Origin: Lucinisca nassula
Lineage: Eukaryota > Mollusca > Bivalvia > Lucinida > Lucinidae
DNA length: 64,000 nucleotides
Direction of reading: 5' to 3'
Assembly (NCBI GenBank): GCA_963580285.1
Contig: OY757016.1
Location: forward strand, 46,391,124 to 46,455,123
Shown: positions 23,822 through 33,906 of the stretch, in pieces
Layout: the number at the start of each line of letters is the position of its first letter
Position numbering within the stretch: the first letter of the stretch is position 1
Position numbers and translations under genes: made by a program
Notes under the pieces: generated by a model
Database searches by the model: none
What the model was told of the DNA's origin: nothing
What the model saw: only the letters and a program-made list of their open reading frames with translations

Positions 23822-24095
23822 CGTTTGATTGTGGTTTAACGTCCCTGTCAACAATATTTAGGTCATTTTGGAGACGTTGCTTCCACTTTTATGTGACCTT
23901 ACCTGACACTGAGATGAAATGACATCTCAAGCCCTGATGCCCAGTGAAACCAATAGGGCTTATATGCATTGGATTGTCTGACTCTCATCACTTTGCCTGG
24001 GCAGGATTAGTTCTAAGCAGTTTACCAGTACTCATGTATGGCCAGTTTCAGTTCAGCGTGGAAGCACCATGCAGCCCAATCTGTTTCTCCAACAG
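23822..24095 (-). mobile_element. SINE family N
   Basis: It matches the family from the GTGGTTTAACGTCC tail (minus) to GCAGCCCAATCTGTTTCTCC. It lies inside the 21124-26639 element. Confidence 0.65.
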
Positions 24096-25219
24096 AGTTC
24101 CCACTCTTGCAAACGTGTTTTCACACCTAATTAAGGTCATGCACCGGCACTAGGTCAATCACTGATAGTCAAAAATAAGGGATTAGATAACTCCAGCAAA
24201 ATTGATTAACATGTGATTGATTAACAAAATTTGAAATCATTAACATGATTAACGTGTGATGATTAAATTTACTACTTAAAAATCCAACGACTTATAATAG
24301 TATGAAATAAATAAGTAAATAATTAAATAACACATTGGATGGTATTGTAAATATGTGACTGCAGAAGGTTCAGATCTATCAAGACTCTGATTAGACTGCA
24401 CGCATGCGCAGGATGATCTGAGTCTTTCCTGATCGAAAAACGACATGCAAACTTGGATCAACATTTATAAGCATCCATTCATTACGGCAAAGTTATCACT
24501 TTTATCTCTTTGTATATCGCTGTGGCTGTAGGAGGTTCGTGCAAGTGTCAAAGATATTTAAGGTCTGTGCAATCCACAAAAATTATGATCAGACTACATG
24601 CAAGCTCACCATGGTCTACTTTGTTATGTGCCACATACAGGCATACACAATTTAAGATCATGATGCACATCCATTTTATAAGTCTTTTCTTTATGCAGAA
24701 ATTGACACCAGATGGAAACACATTAAAGGAAATGTTCTAATTCGGCTCTGATCGTGAAAACATCGGGCCATTCGTGAGAGCATCTTAAGCCATCTTATTA
24801 TCTCCGGTGGATTTTCTGAGGCTCCGGCATACCTGCGTGAGCGGCGGCAAAATCTTTGGCATGCCAAAAAATTGCCGGAAGACCTTGCGAAGGTTCATTT
24901 TCGTGTTGAATTCGTTTGTCCATCTTGCCCTTCGTAAGGCCATCGTGAGGGCATCTTGTCAAATCGTGTCATCTTCGTCTTTTCTTCGTGTGATCATCGG
25001 TGGTCTCGGGCACTTTACGCCTCACGAAGATAATACGAGGGAAACAAGAAGTCGTCCGATTGTCTTAGGAAGGCAATACGACTACGTGAAACCCTCGCAA
25101 TGACGTCGTGTAGCCATCAAATTATAGTACGATGACATTGAGATTGGACCACGGTGTCAACGAAGACAGCTGAATTTGAGTACCTCAAGCGATACCCATG
25201 TGTCATGGTAACATAGACA

Positions 25220-25227
25220 TATAAAAG
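25220..25227 (+). promoter_or_regulatory. TATA box
   Basis: TATAAAAG lies 121 bp upstream of the ATG at 25341. The sequence between, TCAGTCAGTCCTGATTAGC, includes plausible initiator-like TCAGT motifs. Confidence 0.5.
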
Positions 25228-25340
25228 GCCAACCAAAGAGCATCTTCCTCAGTCAGTCCTGATTAGCAACTCTGCAGAGCATAGGCTTGTGTAACTCCCA
25301 AAGCTTCAGTCATAATTATTGACAATTCCGTTCCTGCAGA

Positions 25341-25442
25341 ATGGCATACTTTGATGATGAGACAACCAGGAAAAAGAAGGCAGCAGCATTGCTTCTTTCG
25401 ATGCACCTTAGAGAACAAGATGAGCAGATCTTATTGTCCTAA
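25341..25442 (+). CDS. Short ORF in transposon remnant, unknown product
   Basis: A 33-residue frame starts MAYFDDETTR, continues with a Lys/Ala run, and ends ...DEQILLS before TAA. The ATG has a fair context (GCAGAATGG) and sits 121 bp after a TATA box. ATTAAA, a possible poly(A) signal, follows near 25513. I do not recognise the peptide. The flanking motif-rich repeats suggest it is the retained 5' end of a transposase or accessory gene after an internal deletion. It could also be a chance frame. Confidence 0.3.
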   Translation: MAYFDDETTRKKKAAALLLSMHLREQDEQILLS

Positions 25443-25792
25443 AAACCAAGTCTCTCTGAAAAAGTGGTCTTCTCTTTTGGGTGGCATTTTAAATTGTTTT
25501 TAAGTTGAATCAAATTAAAGAGAGTTGAAATGTACTGTGTACTCTGCGATCATCAAATGAATTTCAAACAGTCGGCCGAAGGTTTTATAACATCGGGAGG
25601 TTACGTGTCGTCTTCGGGACCTAGTTTGAACGCATTGTACTCTCAATACGACATCGTGAAGCCGTCGTGTGGCCTTCGTATGGCCTGCGGGTAAACTTGG
25701 TAATGAAAAACCACATCTTCGTGTTGCCTTCGTGTGTGGTTCGGATGCCATCGTGTGACCTTCTGCATGCATCGTACTTGCTTCGGCTAGAG

Positions 25793-25958
25793 TGAGTGAG
25801 TGAGTGTTTGAGTTTTACGTCCCACCAACAGCTAAGGTCATACGGAGACGGGACCTCGGTTTAAAGACTCATCCGAAAGTCTGGAGAAGCCCGGGATCGA
25901 TCCTGCGACCCCTGGTTTACAAGGCGAGTAGCGTAACCACTGCACCACGGGGGCTTCT
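25793..25958 (-). mobile_element. tRNA-derived SINE family G, full length, 13-bp TSD
   Basis: The perfect direct repeat GCTTCGGCTAGAG (25780-25792, 25959-25971) brackets 166 bp. On minus: GTGGTGCAGTGGTTACGC A box, CTTGTAA at the anticodon loop (TGT, as in tRNA-Thr), GGATCGATCCCGGG B box, then a body ending GTGGGACGTAAAACTC and ACTC repeats. It is the reference copy for the family here. Confidence 0.9.
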
Positions 25959-26648
25959 GCTTCGGCTAGAGATTGGCTGTTGACCATGTTCGGAGCGCTC
26001 TTCAAAATTCCATATTCGTATGGCCACCTGGTGTCATTTTCGGGACAGTGTGACGCCTGCATTACAGCCATGCGGATGCGATCTGCAATTACTGATTAAA
26101 CTGCACTGATGTGCAGGCAGATTAGCATTCGCAGTATCACAATGGCCTGCTGAGTTCAGAAAAGTATGCGAAACATTCTCTGGGTAGCCCTGAGACTGCA
26201 GCCAGCTGTTGATCTATTCACAGCACATGTTTACTTATCAAATGATGAATCATGCAATCATTGCAATGTGTTGAATATGTGCTGACTGATTACCCTTTTT
26301 TTCAGAACATTTGTAATTTGCGAAAAAGGCAAATCTGCTCCAACAATTTTATATGATCAGCCTGCACATGTCGTTGTGATCAGAATGTTCACTGTTCAAA
26401 GGAGCCCTTTATGGTTTCTCTGCTATTTATTACGGAACAAGCGAAGATGGTAATAGTACAGGCTGATCTCTGATATGCAAGGTTAAATGTAATGCTTTGA
26501 AATGGTGAGAAAAAAATTTGGGCCAAAACGACCCACCACTTTGGCCGAAACGACCCACCCCCGAAATTGGGCCGAAACAACCCAGGACAGAAACAACCCA
26601 GGGTCCGAAACGACTCGGGACCAAAACGTCCCACAACCTGCCTAAAGA

Positions 26649-27490
26649 GCCGATTTGTGCATAACTATTACTCGACAAAAACAAACATTCGACAATACAG
26701 AGTTCCCTGATTCTATCATTCAGATTCTGAGGTATTGGCCAAATATGACCAGATCAGAATCAGATGGTATCCAAACAAAAGGAGTGCATATGCAAAAGCT
26801 ACTCAAATTTTTTCAGCAAAAATAGTACAGTAGTATATTTGGCATATTAAATGATCAAAGTTAAACAAGTCGTTAACTAAAAACACTTTAACATCGTTAG
26901 TTTTGAACAACTGTATCCAGTGTTCAAGCCATTGAAGTTCCATTATATAATCTTTTAGCAGTATGGCATCTACAAGCTGCATAATCTTGAGAAGTGAGAC
27001 TGTGTAGAGATGGGGAATGCTGAAACACACAATCTGGCTCCCGTCAGGAAAGAGGAAAGACATGACCTGGATCTGAGTCGACATGTGACCTACAAACAGT
27101 ACTGTCGGGTATGTATAAATGAACATGCATGTCTTAAAATGAGCAATTCTCTATTCTACAAGTTATGGACTGGAATTATACTATTTATGTGGGGTGGCTG
27201 CCGGCTGGGCGATGCAAAGGGTGTTGTGTATCATACGCCACTAAGGCATCTAATAGATATTTGCTTATAGTTGGGCAAAGTCTGCTATCTTAACAGCATT
27301 TAAGGATTGAGAAGGAATTTTATTCACTTTCATTCATTTTTCTCTTTTTCCCTTGTCTCACTCTTTCATATTGTTTACCACCTCTTCAGTCGCTTTTCTC
27401 CCTTTCTCTGGGAGATGACACAAAATGACCCTCAAAGGTTGATGTGCCTACATGTAAACCCCAGCACAATCAAGCGATCAACACACCATA
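26649..27490. other. No gene recognised
   Basis: Frames of up to 107 codons exist on both strands here (26803-27126, 27010-27270), but they overlap each other and show no domain or splice pattern. Confidence 0.4.
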
Positions 27491-27495
27491 AATTT

Positions 27496-27800
27496 TAGCC
27501 GGCCTTGGTAGCTCAGTTGGACCCGCGTCTGACTGGTGATCAGGAGGACGCAGGTTTGATACCTGCCGGAGTCGGCAACTTTCTTTCGTGGAGATTGATC
27601 CTGAAATCTTTTCTACGGTCATTCTCCCCCTTTCGCTGATTCAAGAAGGGCAGTTGTCAGTTTCTGGTGAAAGAATGTGCACTGTACTGGTAAACTGCTT
27701 TCATATAAGTCTGCCCAGGAAAAGTGTGGATATGTGAAATGACCGGCTCAAAAATGACCTAAATAGTGTTGACTGGGTCGTTAAAGGCATTTATTCTTGA
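27496..27800 (+). mobile_element. tRNA-derived SINE, family K
   Basis: The head GCCTTGGTAGCTCAGTTGG, a B-box-like GGTTTGATACC, then a body with CTGATTCAAGAAGGGCAG and GTCTGCCCAGGAAAAGTGTGG, ending GTGTTGACTGGGTCGTTAAA. Other copies: 33135-33390, 48565-48930, 50095-50283 and part at 53391-53480. Confidence 0.7.
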
Positions 27801-28440
27801 TTATTGAGGACTATAATTTCATTATATAATATCTCACTGGAGAGAAGTCCTCTGTCTTCAACAGGTAAGGGGCCGCCTTGGGGAAAATCAATAAATTACT
27901 TACTGTTGACTGGTGTACATTATTGATTTTCCCCTTAAGTGTCTCAGTCAGGGGATTCAACAAGCGCTACTAATCACCCTATTAAGGGCCGCCTTTGATC
28001 TGCTATAGTCAGTATATCACAGGGGCAATAAAACAATTATGGACACACGGTGTGTTTTACTGTTACAGAATAAATGCCTTTAAACTCCAATACAAACAAA
28101 AAGTTTATTAATGTTAACACATATGCACATACAAACTGATAGGGTGGGTATTTTGTGAGAATTGAAGGATTTTCCTTATTTCTCCATAGGTTTTTATGGA
28201 GAACTGACAAAAACTATCCTCCACTTCTGACCACATATGTATCATGTGAGATGCCAAAGTGTGCAGAAGGTCAGGTGGTTTTGGGTTGATTGTCAATCAA
28301 CCCATAGTTACTAACCACAGTTTTAGCTTTACGTTGTTGATATGTGCATATGATTTTCATTGATTTGAAAGAAATCCAGGTAGAGGCTATTTTTAGCCAT
28401 GCTTTTCTCAGAGTGCCGTGTTAAGAGGGCAGGGCTAATT
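27801..28440. other. No gene; decayed hairpin repeats
   Basis: 28135-28260 is a family-Q relative (GGTGGGTATTTTGTGAGAAT ... CTATCCTCCAC) lacking the central palindrome. At 27880-27935, GGGGAAAATCAATAA faces TTATTGATTTTCCCC. No coding signal. Confidence 0.4.
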
Positions 28441-28461
28441 GTACATCATAGGAACCAAATA

Positions 28462-28637
28462 AGGTGGGTATTATGTGATAATCGAAGGATAGTTTTCCTT
28501 ATTTCTCCATATAAACCTATATTGTGGGTATTCATTAGAACCGCCTCAAAGAGGCGGTTCTAATGAATACCCACAACATAGGTATTTATACAGAAATTAC
28601 AAAAAACTATCCTTCAGTTATCACAAAATATGCACCT
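28462..28637. mobile_element. TA-flanked foldback MITE, family Q
   Basis: AGGTGGGTATTATGTGATAA at the left faces TTATCACAAAATATGCACCT at the right, with TA on both sides (28460-28461, 28638-28639). Nested inside is the CATTAGAACCGCC palindrome. The whole 176 bp can fold as one long hairpin. TA duplication suggests Tc1/mariner-type mobilisation. Confidence 0.75.
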
Positions 28638-28684
28638 TATCTGTTGCTATGGTTACTAAATCATTGACAGGCTTTTGTGCTGGG

Positions 28685-28760
28685 ACATTGGCAAACAATG
28701 TAGAACCTGATGCGATGCCGCATGAAGTGGCATATGATCAGGTTCTACACTGTTTGCTTA
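28685..28760. repeat. CAAACAGTG-type palindrome
   Basis: GCAAACAATGTAGAACCTGA faces ATCAGGTTCTACACTGTTTG with a CATGAAGTGG loop. It is the same core as in the TTAA MITEs. Confidence 0.65.
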
Positions 28761-28861
28761 AAGTAAAGGAATGCAAGGGTTAAATAAAAGTGTCTAAGTC
28801 GCCAGTTCAGGACCATTTTTCCAGCCTACACCCAGAAACAGTTGACCCACCAGTGCTGTTT

Positions 28862-29150
28862 TGTTTGATTTGATGTTTAACATCCACGTCAACACTGTAT
28901 AGGTCATTTTGGAGACGTTGCTCCCAATTTTGTGGGACTTTTACCCGACACTAAGATGAAATGATATCTCAAGTCCTGCCGCCCAATGAAACCAATAGGG
29001 TGTATAAGCATGGACGGTCCGACTTGCAACGCTTTGCCTGGGCAGGCTTAGATTCTCTAAGCAGTTTACCAGTACTCATGTGGTCAGTTTCAGCTCTGCG
29101 TGGAAGCATCATGCAACCCATCTATTTCTCCAAGCCCCGATGGGCGGGGT
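28862..29150 (-). mobile_element. SINE family N
   Basis: Full-length by comparison with 38339-38638. CAGTGCT occurs on both sides and may be its target duplication. The flank left of it (28800-28858) repeats the intron sequence just upstream of exon 2. Confidence 0.7.
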
Positions 29151-29564
29151 CAGTGCTTTGATTGTATGAGTACTCCGGTTTTCACCCACCTCTTAATGTC
29201 AATCATCTTGAGGCAAGTGCTATAAGTAAACCAGAATTAAACAATAAAAAAAAAAAAAGAAGAAGAAGAAAAAAAGAAAGAGAGATAGAGAGATACATAT
29301 GGGCCCTGTCAAGCGATTTTGGTACTTATCGCCTATGCGAGCAGCCAAGGTTCAGGCAAGCCTGCGCATCCGCGCAGTCTCGCCAGAACCTTCGCTGCTC
29401 GCTCATACAAGCAGTGAATCAAGAGGAACCTTCAGACAGAAAGCCATATCCCTGGCTCCTCAGAATGGCTGGCTATGCGCAGTTAAAATTTGTCATGACG
29501 GAATGCTCGAAGACACAAATTCGCTTGGCGGGGCTCATATGAGACTTGGTCTTAGCTTATTTAA

Positions 29565-29750
29565 CCCATTCCATGCAGGAACCCCCTAAAGGGGTATCTT
29601 TGCAAACAGTGCAGGCCCAGATCAGATGCTGCAGAACAAGGCATCTGATCAGGGCCTGCACTGTTTGCTAACAAGATTTGCCATCCCCTTATATGACAAA
29701 TAGACTTGTCCGACATATAGCAATGGAAGAGTCCACTAGTATCCAATGGG
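29565..29750. mobile_element. TTAA-flanked palindromic MITE, family P3
   Basis: TTAA (29561-29564, 29751-29754) flanks CCCATTCCATGC...ATCCAATGGG. The inner GGCCCAGATCAGATGC palindrome has the shared core. A second copy is at 57055-57275. Confidence 0.75.
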
Positions 29751-29844
29751 TTAAGGATATGTGACAATGAATTCTTTCAAGGCTGAAAAATGTCATTTTC
29801 TAATTATGAAAAAAATGTGAATCTACCCAAATTTTATGTTTTAA

Positions 29845-30467
29845 CCCTTTACCACTCAGATACGTGTTTTTACGTGTCTGCACCCCCCCCCCCCCCATTT
29901 TAAGCCCCAGAAGCACATAAAATCTGCATTTCTACCCCTGGATAGTTAAGTTTGCTTTAGGATTTGTTGGGCAAAAAAGTGACCTGTTTTTTCGCGCGCC
30001 TCCCCACTAAAAATATTCCTGGGGGGTTTTAAGGGGGGCGTTGCCCCCCTCACATCCAGAAAAAATTTGGGTTTATGGCCCAACCGGCCGCTAAAATTTA
30101 TATCTGAGGGTGTCTTGGGTCAAACAAGCCTGAAAATTGATGCTGATAAAACATGCTGCAAACAGTGAAAATGGTTAGTGCCAACCACCTTAATGGTTGC
30201 CTTGACAGCTGTGTGAAGATTAAAATGTGGTCCAAAATTCATGTGAAAACACACTTTTTGCCAACTTTGAGATGCCCCCTCTTTACCATGACAACAATGG
30301 TCAAGTCATGAAAGGTTGCATTTGAAAGGCTACTGTCCAATGAACATTCATACTGAGTTTGGTGTAAAACAGACCATCCATTATGAAACAATGGCTAGTT
30401 GAAGTTGCTGTCAGGTGCAACACTGTGAAAATCAGTGAAATTCACAAAATCCCTGAGTGGTAAAGGG
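29845..30467. mobile_element. piggyBac-type MITE, 623 bp
   Basis: TTAA at 29841-29844 and 30468-30471. The TIRs are CCCTTTACCACTCAG and its exact complement. CCCTTT next to TTAA fits piggyBac ends. It contains a C14 run near 29883 and no coding frame. Confidence 0.8.
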
Positions 30468-30865
30468 TTAAAGCAAAAATAAGGAAAATAATGTATACCC
30501 TTGTATGACCTTTGTTGGTGGTGGGAGGTAAAACTCAAACAGTCCCTGCATCATGTGTACAAGTCTGTGAAATAAAGACCCCCCCCCCCCCCAACCCCAG
30601 TTAATATAGTGAAAACTGGGGTTTATGGGGGTAAACATTAGTTTCCTTATTTCTACTCCAAGACATAGATTGAGGCTACTCGTTAGAACTGCCTCAATGA
30701 GGCGGTTCTAACGAGCACCAAAAACCTATTTTTGGAGCATAAATAAGAAAAATATCACAAATTTTTTGTCAGAAAAATTACCTTTTTTGAGGTTTGAAAA
30801 ATGCACTATATCACATGGATGTGTTATGGTTTAGTTTACTGTATCTCAGGTTCTTTGTTTTTCAG

Positions 30866-31619
30866 CATGTCGAGGGTAGGATTCATGAGTCGTGTCTGCT
30901 AGATCTGCCCTGGAGTGTTCAGGACTCGATTTCCTTGTACGAGAGAATGAATGTTGCTTTCAACGCCATCACAGAACTTCCAAAGGAGCTACCATTCCGT
31001 CTTCCGCATCTGAATTTTATTGACCTTTCCCATAACCAGCTTACGTCATTGCCCGATAATTTCGGACTACTTTTTCATTTGAAAACTCTTCTGCTGCGAT
31101 ACAATAAATTGACATGTTTACCAGATTCATTTACTAGTCTTGTGAAATTAGAAAAACTGGATTTGTCACATAACCGTATCAAAACTCTGCCGCAAGACTT
31201 TACCAAAATGGAATCCCTAACCAAATTAAATGTTTCTAAAAATAGATTGAAAGTATTGCCTGCTTCACTGGGTGGGGTAAGAACTTTAAAGGTATTACTT
31301 GCTTGTGATAATAAACTACATGACCCTCCACAAAGTATCTGTGATTGTGGCTCAGAAGAGCTGATAGGGTATTTACGGAAAAGTTACAACCTCTCGGGAT
31401 CAAGGACTGAAGTTTTGCCCGCCTCTGGTGATAATGTGTTCCCCCGAGTTAGAGGAAACCATCTTCAGTCGTCGGTGCCAAATCCACATTCCGCTCAAGT
31501 GCAATATATTCAATCCCAGACCCACACAACCAATACACCAAGTCGTGTGAAAACGCCGCTGCTCCCACCACCCGATGCTAGTTCACTAGATGCCGACATT
31601 CTCAGGGATAGGATAATAG
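30866..31619 (+). CDS. LRR-ADP-ribosylglycohydrolase fusion, exon with LRR domain
   Basis: First exon found of the host gene, 251 codons plus one base. It follows the acceptor TTTGTTTTTCAG (ending 30865) and ends at GTAAGC (31620), phase 1. Residues 48-159 hold five leucine-rich repeats with an exact 23-residue period (HL48, HL71, KL94, SL117, TL140), consensus LxxLxLSxNxLxxLPxxF. A C-terminal cap (PPQSICDCGSEEL) and a Ser/Pro-rich linker (about 175-240) follow. Such intracellular LRRs usually bind other proteins. The frame extends upstream to an ATG at 30794, but that stretch is repeat sequence also seen near 22200, so I place the exon start at the acceptor. The true N-terminus must lie further upstream and was not found. 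Confidence 0.85.
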
Positions 31620-31676
31620 GTAAGCCGGCATAGCAACAGATGAGATTGGAATTTGGTGATATTTGTCAATTCTTAA

Positions 31677-31885
31677 CCCTTGACCTGCTGAATATTTATA
31701 TATGCCACACGGACTACTGATTATCAACCAATCAGATTACTTGATGCAAATTATTGCAACAAACAAATTCATGAGCTGACTGACAAACAATGAAGATCCT
31801 GATCAGATGGCTTCTTCAGAAGCCATCTGATCTGGATTTTCATTGTTTGAAAGATAAGGCATATCCGGGCTCAGCAGGACAAGGG
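31677..31885. mobile_element. TTAA-flanked palindromic MITE, family P1, best copy
   Basis: TTAA (31673-31676, 31886-31889). The ends are CCCTTGACCTGCTGA and TCAGCAGGACAAGGG, with the GATCAGATGGCTTC palindrome between. It lies 57 bp inside intron 1 of the LRR-ARH gene. Confidence 0.85.
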
Positions 31886-31891
31886 TTAACA

Positions 31892-32010
31892 TAAACCTAT
31901 GTCATGGGAATTCATTAGAATTCAATTGCCTCATGAGGCTGTTCTAATGAGTACCCACAGCATAGGCTTTTTAGGAGAATTGACAAAAATTATCCTTCAA
32001 GTAGCACAAA
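31892..32010. repeat. Family Q palindrome and right arm
   Basis: CTATGTCATGGGAATTCATT faces the complement AATGAGTACCCACAGCATAG. AATTATCCTTCAAGTAGCAC then matches the outer arm of the 28462-28637 element. Confidence 0.55.
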
Positions 32011-32214
32011 ATCCTAAAATCTGTTTCTATGTAAAATCTACATAGCTCCAGATTGATTGGTTGGTTTGGATTATTGGCCCAGTCAACAGAGAAAAAAAGC
32101 TGGGGAAAGCTTTTACAAATGGGATTCTTCAAGTGATTAGCAAAAACTAAATTTACAGTTGCCCACATGCTAAGTGAATGCTTAAAAATCAGATTCAATA
32201 TCAGACCCAGCTCA

Positions 32215-32375
32215 GTGAGTGAGTGAGTTTTAGTTTTACGTCCCACCAACAGCTAAGGTCATATGGAGACGGGACCTCGATTTAAAGACTCATCCGAAAG
32301 TCTGGAGAAGATGGGATCGATCCTGCGACCCCTGGTTTACAAGGCGAGTAGCATAACCACTGCACCACAGAGGCT
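32215..32375 (-). mobile_element. SINE family G
   Basis: Nearly identical layout to 25793-25958, with the A box, B box GGATCGATCCCATC and ACTC tail. No clear target duplication was seen. Confidence 0.75.
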
Positions 32376-32767
32376 ACTACTATTAAACATACGTTTGGAT
32401 ATTACTATTACATGTAGTAGATTTTGACTATGTATGATTGACTGAATGAATATTTTGGTGGTCTACAATATGGTTGTTATTTAATAGGAGCTCCAGAGGA
32501 GCAAATTCTTTCCTTTAAGCATAGACCCCAATAGACTCCTTTTTCAGTGGGACATAGAAAAGTGAACATGAAGTCCAGAAAGTTGTCTACCTTTGAAAAA
32601 TGGCAGAAAAATCTCCCAGGTGTTCCCATTCCCCTTAAATGCATACAGTAAGCCTAACAAAACTAATTTCCCTCCCATTGGTACTCCCCAGCTTTGGTGA
32701 GTGACTGTATTTTCACTTGCCAATAGAATCTTCAACCTGGTTTGGGCAGGTATTAGTCTTGTATACA

Positions 32768-33020
32768 TGTAGGTCATTTTGAAGACGTCGCTTCCAATTC
32801 CGTGGGACTTTTACCAGACATTGAGATGAAATGACACCTCAAGCCCTGTCCCCCAATGAAACCAATAAGGTTTATAAGCATGGACAGTCTGACTCGCACC
32901 GCTTTGCCTGGGCAGGCTTAGATCCTCTAAGTGGTTTACCAGCACTCATGTGTGGTCAGTTTCAGCTCTGCGTGGAAGCATCATGCAACCCATCTATTTC
33001 TTCAAGCACCGATGGGCGTG
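32768..33020 (-). mobile_element. SINE family N
   Basis: It runs (minus) from GCCCATCGGTGCTTGAAG to GACGTCTTCAAAATGACC. The (CAAA)n tail is missing. Confidence 0.65.
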
Positions 33021-33134
33021 GGCCCGGCAGGCATCAGTCTCTTTCCCTGTGTCAGCATTGTGATCTGGTTAGTGAATCTAATCACGCTTTACCATGGTAG
33101 GCTAATACAAATATTGTGGGTACTTGTTAGAAGT

Positions 33135-33390
33135 ACTGGCCGTAGAAGCTCAGTCGGATGTGAGCCTGACTGAGGATCAGGATGTTATTGGTTCTGTACC
33201 GGCAAGGTCGGCATCCTCTTTCATGACTTTTCAACGTTCATTCTTGCCCTTCTGCTGATTCAGTTTCTGGCAAAAGAATACGCATTGTACATGTAAACCG
33301 CTTTATATGTATAAGCCTGCCATGGAAAGGTGTGGTTAGGTAAACTGATTTGCTCGATATAACAGTGTTGACTTGGCCAGGAACACCTTA
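33135..33390 (+). mobile_element. SINE family K
   Basis: Head AGAAGCTCAGTCGGATGTG, B-box-like GGTTCTGTACC, then the body with CTGATTCAGTTTCTGGC and AGTGTTGACTTGGCC. Confidence 0.6.
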
Positions 33391-33906
33391 ACACAACATA
33401 TGATTGGATAATTACAAAAATTTGTAACAGTATACTGCAATTTTCTGACAGAAACCTAACATCATCACTAATACGGTAATGTCCTTTTTGGGTTTAACAC
33501 AGCTGTCAGTGCTTACCACTTCAACAAATAGTACTAGTTTGTAACAAAACAACTGAATCAGTGCATTGGAATAGGGATAACTATTCAAAATAGCAACTGA
33601 TCGCACCTACTTTATAAAATTGAAAACCATAATTAAAGCATGTCCCACCACGTCATAATTTTTCAGACAAACATTGTAACTTAAGCATTTTCTACAAATC
33701 AAACAGTACAGGCCCAGATCAGACGCCACAGGGCCCAAACATTGCGATAATAAACATGTTTTGTTTAGATTTCGTGCTATACTCACTAGTCTGGCACAAG
33801 ATTGTTTGTCCAAAATTAATGATGCCTCTGAGTTCTAAGAATAACCCAGCTATAAATAGCTCAAACCTGCCAGAAAATAGATCCCTGTTGTCATTTGGGG
33901 AGGTTA

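Larger units (their letters stand above)
24740..26060. mobile_element. Transposon remnant with promoter and tiny ORF
   Basis: Both ends (24750-25110 and 25590-25780, continuing 25972-26060) are full of short CATCGTG/TTCGTG/GGCC(T/A)TCGT motifs. The middle has a TATA box and a 33-codon frame. This looks like an internally deleted DNA transposon that kept the start of its gene. The superfamily is not determined. Confidence 0.45.
21124..26639. mobile_element. Mutator-like element with GGTCGTTTCGGCC arrays, 5.5 kb
   Basis: The left end (21128-21255) has six to seven copies of GGTCGTTTCGGCCT-like motif. The right end (26520-26632) has the same motif inverted. The 9-bp direct repeat GCCCAAAGA/GCCTAAAGA (one mismatch) flanks it (21115-21123, 26640-26648). 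No transposase gene is visible. It carries nested insertions: family H, the 21774-23757 element, a family-N SINE and a TATA-bearing repeat with its own SINE. Confidence 0.65.

Noticed and set aside
29162..29589. Overlapping 126- and 96-codon frames
   Set aside because: They start in a poly-A/AAG tract, overlap in two frames, have no domain, and run into a TTAA MITE.
30794..30865. N-terminal extension MKNALYHMDVLWF of the LRR frame
   Set aside because: These bases match repeat sequence near 22200 and end in a strong acceptor (TTTTTCAG), so they are most likely intron.
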